From: an uncultured Porphyromonas sp. | GTDB taxonomy: Bacteria > Bacteroidota > Bacteroidia > Bacteroidales > Porphyromonadaceae | DNA: 6,800 nt | NCBI RefSeq assembly: GCF_915070105.1 | Contig: NZ_CAJZFJ010000093.1 | Coordinates: 1 to 6,800 of the forward strand | Reading direction: 5' to 3' | Part shown: piece by piece, positions 5,799 to 6,800 of the stretch | Position numbering within the stretch: position 1 is the first letter of the stretch | How the letters are laid out: the number at the start of each line of letters is the position of its first letter | Made by a program: the position numbers and the translations under genes | Notes under the pieces: generated by a model | The model's input: the letters and a program-made list of their open reading frames with translations, nothing else | What the model was told of the DNA's origin: nothing | The model's database searches: none

Positions 5799-6358
5799 CG
5801 TCTGCGATTCTTAGTGGGTGGGGGAGTAGGAGCTTCCTCGGGGTGCTTTGGTTCCTCGGGGAAGATGATGGTCTTCGCCTGCCGTATATCGCCTACGGCA
5901 CGTATGAGGTAAGGGTAGAGGACGGAGGTCTGTCGGGTCGTCAGAGGCTCACCGCTCGAGGGCTTGAGTGGAGGCGTAGGGAAGATCCCCTCGAAGAGCA
6001 GACACGCATAGCCCATGAGGTAGATACCCACGAGTAGCCCAAGCACGAAGCCTAGTATGTGGTCGAGGATCCCCAGCAGCGTCCCCTTCGTTAGGGAGGA
6101 GAACCACCCACCTAGCATACGGATCCCTAGGTACACGAGGGTAAAGCCTATGAGTGGAATGATGAAGCTCCAGCCTCCTATGGGATGACCGACCAGCCCC
6201 TCTAGGAAGGACTGAACCCAGGGTGTGATGCGCCAGGACTCGCGGAAGGCGATGACAATGGCTGCCACCTGCACCACGCGCTTCACCGCTCCACCGAAGA
6301 GGCCTGCTAGGGTGAAGAGGAGCACTGCTCCTGCGAGGAATATATCTAGTTGATTCAT
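5795..6358 (-). CDS. CvpA family inner-membrane protein
   Basis: A 187-residue membrane protein of the CvpA family (named for a gene needed for colicin V production; in other bacteria linked to envelope integrity, mechanism unclear). It begins MNQLDIFLAG, matching the usual family start of Met, a few residues, Leu-Asp, then a hydrophobic helix. Four membrane segments are visible, near 4-21, 25-39, 61-82 and 97-122. The short glycine-containing loop after the first helix (LFGGAVKRV) and the SLTKGTLLGILDHILGFVLG segment (88-107) are typical. A Pro/Glu/Lys-rich tail (about 164-187, ending KNRRR) is probably cytoplasmic or unstructured. A longer start at 6376 (adding MHNETE) is possible. I prefer 6358 because the -7 element at 6394-6387 would start transcription near 6380, leaving almost no leader for the longer form, and because family alignment begins here. 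It is first in a two-gene operon, overlapping the HD-domain gene by 4 nt. Confidence 0.87.
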   Translation of the reverse strand: MNQLDIFLAGAVLLFTLAGLFGGAVKRVVQVAAIVIAFRESWRITPWVQSFLEGLVGHPIGGWSFIIPLIGFTLVYLGIRMLGGWFSSLTKGTLLGILDHILGFVLGLLVGIYLMGYACLLFEGIFPTPPLKPSSGEPLTTRQTSVLYPYLIRAVGDIRQAKTIIFPEEPKHPEEAPTPPPTKNRRR

Positions 6359-6386
6359 CTCTGTCTCGTTATGCACTTATTGGCTA

Positions 6387-6394
6387 CAAAGTTA
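6387..6394 (-). promoter_or_regulatory. -7 promoter element of the cvpA-HD operon
   Basis: The minus strand reads TAACTTTG (6394-6387), matching TAnnTTTG. No TTTG is found 19-21 nt upstream, so the -33 half is missing or degenerate. The predicted transcript start near 6380 gives a leader of about 22 nt to the ATG at 6358. This supports that start over 6376. Confidence 0.55.
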
Positions 6395-6533
6395 GCGCAT
6401 CTCGCTTATATCGGCCTTTCGGGTTATGCTTAGGACAGGGGCGTACTTAGGGCTTTTGGGGCTACTTGCCTTCGGTGGGAGGAACTCTGCTTCGCTAGGT
6501 AGGTAGGCAGGGCCGACGCATGATCTCGCTCGC

Positions 6534-6573
6534 ACACTCCTGCCTTTGGATCTTCGGGGGTGTTTTTTTATAT
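6534..6573 (+). terminator. Intrinsic terminator with T run, no gene upstream
   Basis: ACACTCC (6534-6540) pairs with GGGGTGT (6557-6563), including one wobble pair, and TTTTTTATAT follows. The loop is about 16 nt, so it is a moderate hairpin with a very good tail. It points to the plus strand only, because on the minus strand the run is adenines before the hairpin. No plus-strand gene is visible between 4699 and here, apart from the opposite-strand operon. Confidence 0.6.
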
Positions 6574-6670
6574 CCCGGGGAGCCTTAGCCCATCACTAAA
6601 GATCCTAGGCATTATCCCCAAGAAACAGACGTACAAGCGAGCCTTAGAGAGGAGATACTTAGAGCGCACT

Positions 6671-6736
6671 TGTATACACGCGTGTATACAGTTGTGTACA
6701 CGTGGGTATATAGTTGTGTACACACGTGTATACTCA
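6671..6736. repeat. Three tandem 22-bp palindromic units
   Basis: Units 6671-6692, 6693-6714 and 6715-6736 share the pattern TGTRTACAC, a variable centre, then GTATAY in units 1 and 2 and GTGTATAC in unit 3. The first contains a perfect 20-bp palindrome, TGTATACACGCGTGTATACA (6671-6690); the others hold GTGTACAC palindromes. Any unit can pair with any other, so the tract can form hairpins or cruciforms. The spacing of about two helical turns suits paired protein binding sites, but no regulator is identifiable. Confidence 0.7.
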
Positions 6737-6738
6737 TG

Positions 6739-6754
6739 CCTCCTCGGTAGGAGG
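6739..6754. other. Short perfect hairpin
   Basis: CCTCCT (6739-6744) pairs with AGGAGG (6749-6754) around the tetraloop CGGT, extendable by two wobble pairs. It lies just after the triple palindromic repeat. It has no U tract, so its role is unknown. Confidence 0.45.
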
Positions 6755-6767
6755 TGTTCGCTTGGCA

Positions 6768-6800
6768 TATCTATGCTGGGACATAGATACTTCTATCTTC
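6768..6800 (+). terminator. Possible terminator hairpin at window edge
   Basis: TATCTATG (6768-6775) pairs perfectly with CATAGATA (6782-6789) around a 6-nt loop, followed by CTTCTATCTTC. The stem is AT-rich and the tail only partly U-rich. It may instead belong to a gene that ends or begins just outside the window. Confidence 0.3.

Larger units (their letters stand above)
6395..6800. other. Gene-poor stretch upstream of the cvpA-HD operon
   Basis: About 400 bp with no protein gene I can support. A 66-codon minus-strand frame (6768-6568) is formed largely by the tandem repeat and looks fortuitous, being full of repeated Val-Tyr/Ile-His. Recognisable content is listed separately: a plus-strand terminator, a triple palindromic repeat and two hairpins. 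The 6395-6533 part is G-rich on the plus strand, with a short TAGGTAGGTAGG run (6496-6507), and can fold (TGCCT at 6468-6472 with AGGCA at 6505-6509). Confidence 0.5.

Noticed and set aside
6671..6736. CRISPR array
   Set aside because: The units abut directly with no spacers between them, so this is a tandem palindromic repeat.
6568..6768. 66-codon minus-strand frame
   Set aside because: About a third of it is translation of the palindromic tandem repeat; it shows no family features and no promoter.

Overview
This window looks like a chromosomal segment of a Bacteroidales bacterium, probably a fairly GC-rich Porphyromonas-like species. The reasons are protein-level: a YidC of the long Bacteroidetes type, a 626-residue PurF-like protein of a divergent form that I associate with Bacteroidetes, and promoter-like sites that fit the Bacteroidetes sigma factor (TTTG at -33, TAnnTTTG at -7). 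Gene starts also lack clear Shine-Dalgarno sequences. The species assignment is inference. I see no transposase, integrase, CRISPR array, tRNA or rRNA.

Left part (1-4775, + strand). The 3' end of pyrG (CTP synthase, glutaminase half) is followed after 76 bp by yidC (membrane protein insertase), with a GC-rich hairpin between them. A 136-bp gap holds a pair of tandem 22-bp units that also fold into a hairpin. Then comes a 626-codon amidophosphoribosyltransferase-like gene with an N-terminal propeptide, an intact PRPP loop and no recognisable Fe-S cysteine pattern. It ends at a strong intrinsic terminator. pyrG and the PurF-like gene are nucleotide-biosynthesis genes; yidC is an envelope-assembly gene, and the grouping looks like ordinary clustering rather than one pathway.

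Middle gap (4700-5258). This is about 560 bp without a convincing protein gene, but it is not empty. Read on the minus strand it holds an ideally spaced Bacteroidetes promoter (5227-5196). About 190 nt of highly foldable sequence follow, closed by a perfect 9-bp long-range stem. An intrinsic terminator hairpin with a U-rich tail (4977-4924) ends the unit. I read this as an independent structured non-coding RNA of about 265 nt, and it is the most interesting item in the window.

Right part (5259-6358, - strand). A cvpA-family membrane protein gene and an HD-domain phosphohydrolase gene overlap by ATGA and form a translationally coupled operon. The operon's own -7 element argues for a start 18 nt downstream of the longest possible one. 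Beyond it (6395-6800) is a gene-poor stretch. It contains an orphan plus-strand intrinsic terminator, three tandem palindromic 22-bp units rich in GTRTAC, and two further hairpins at the window edge.
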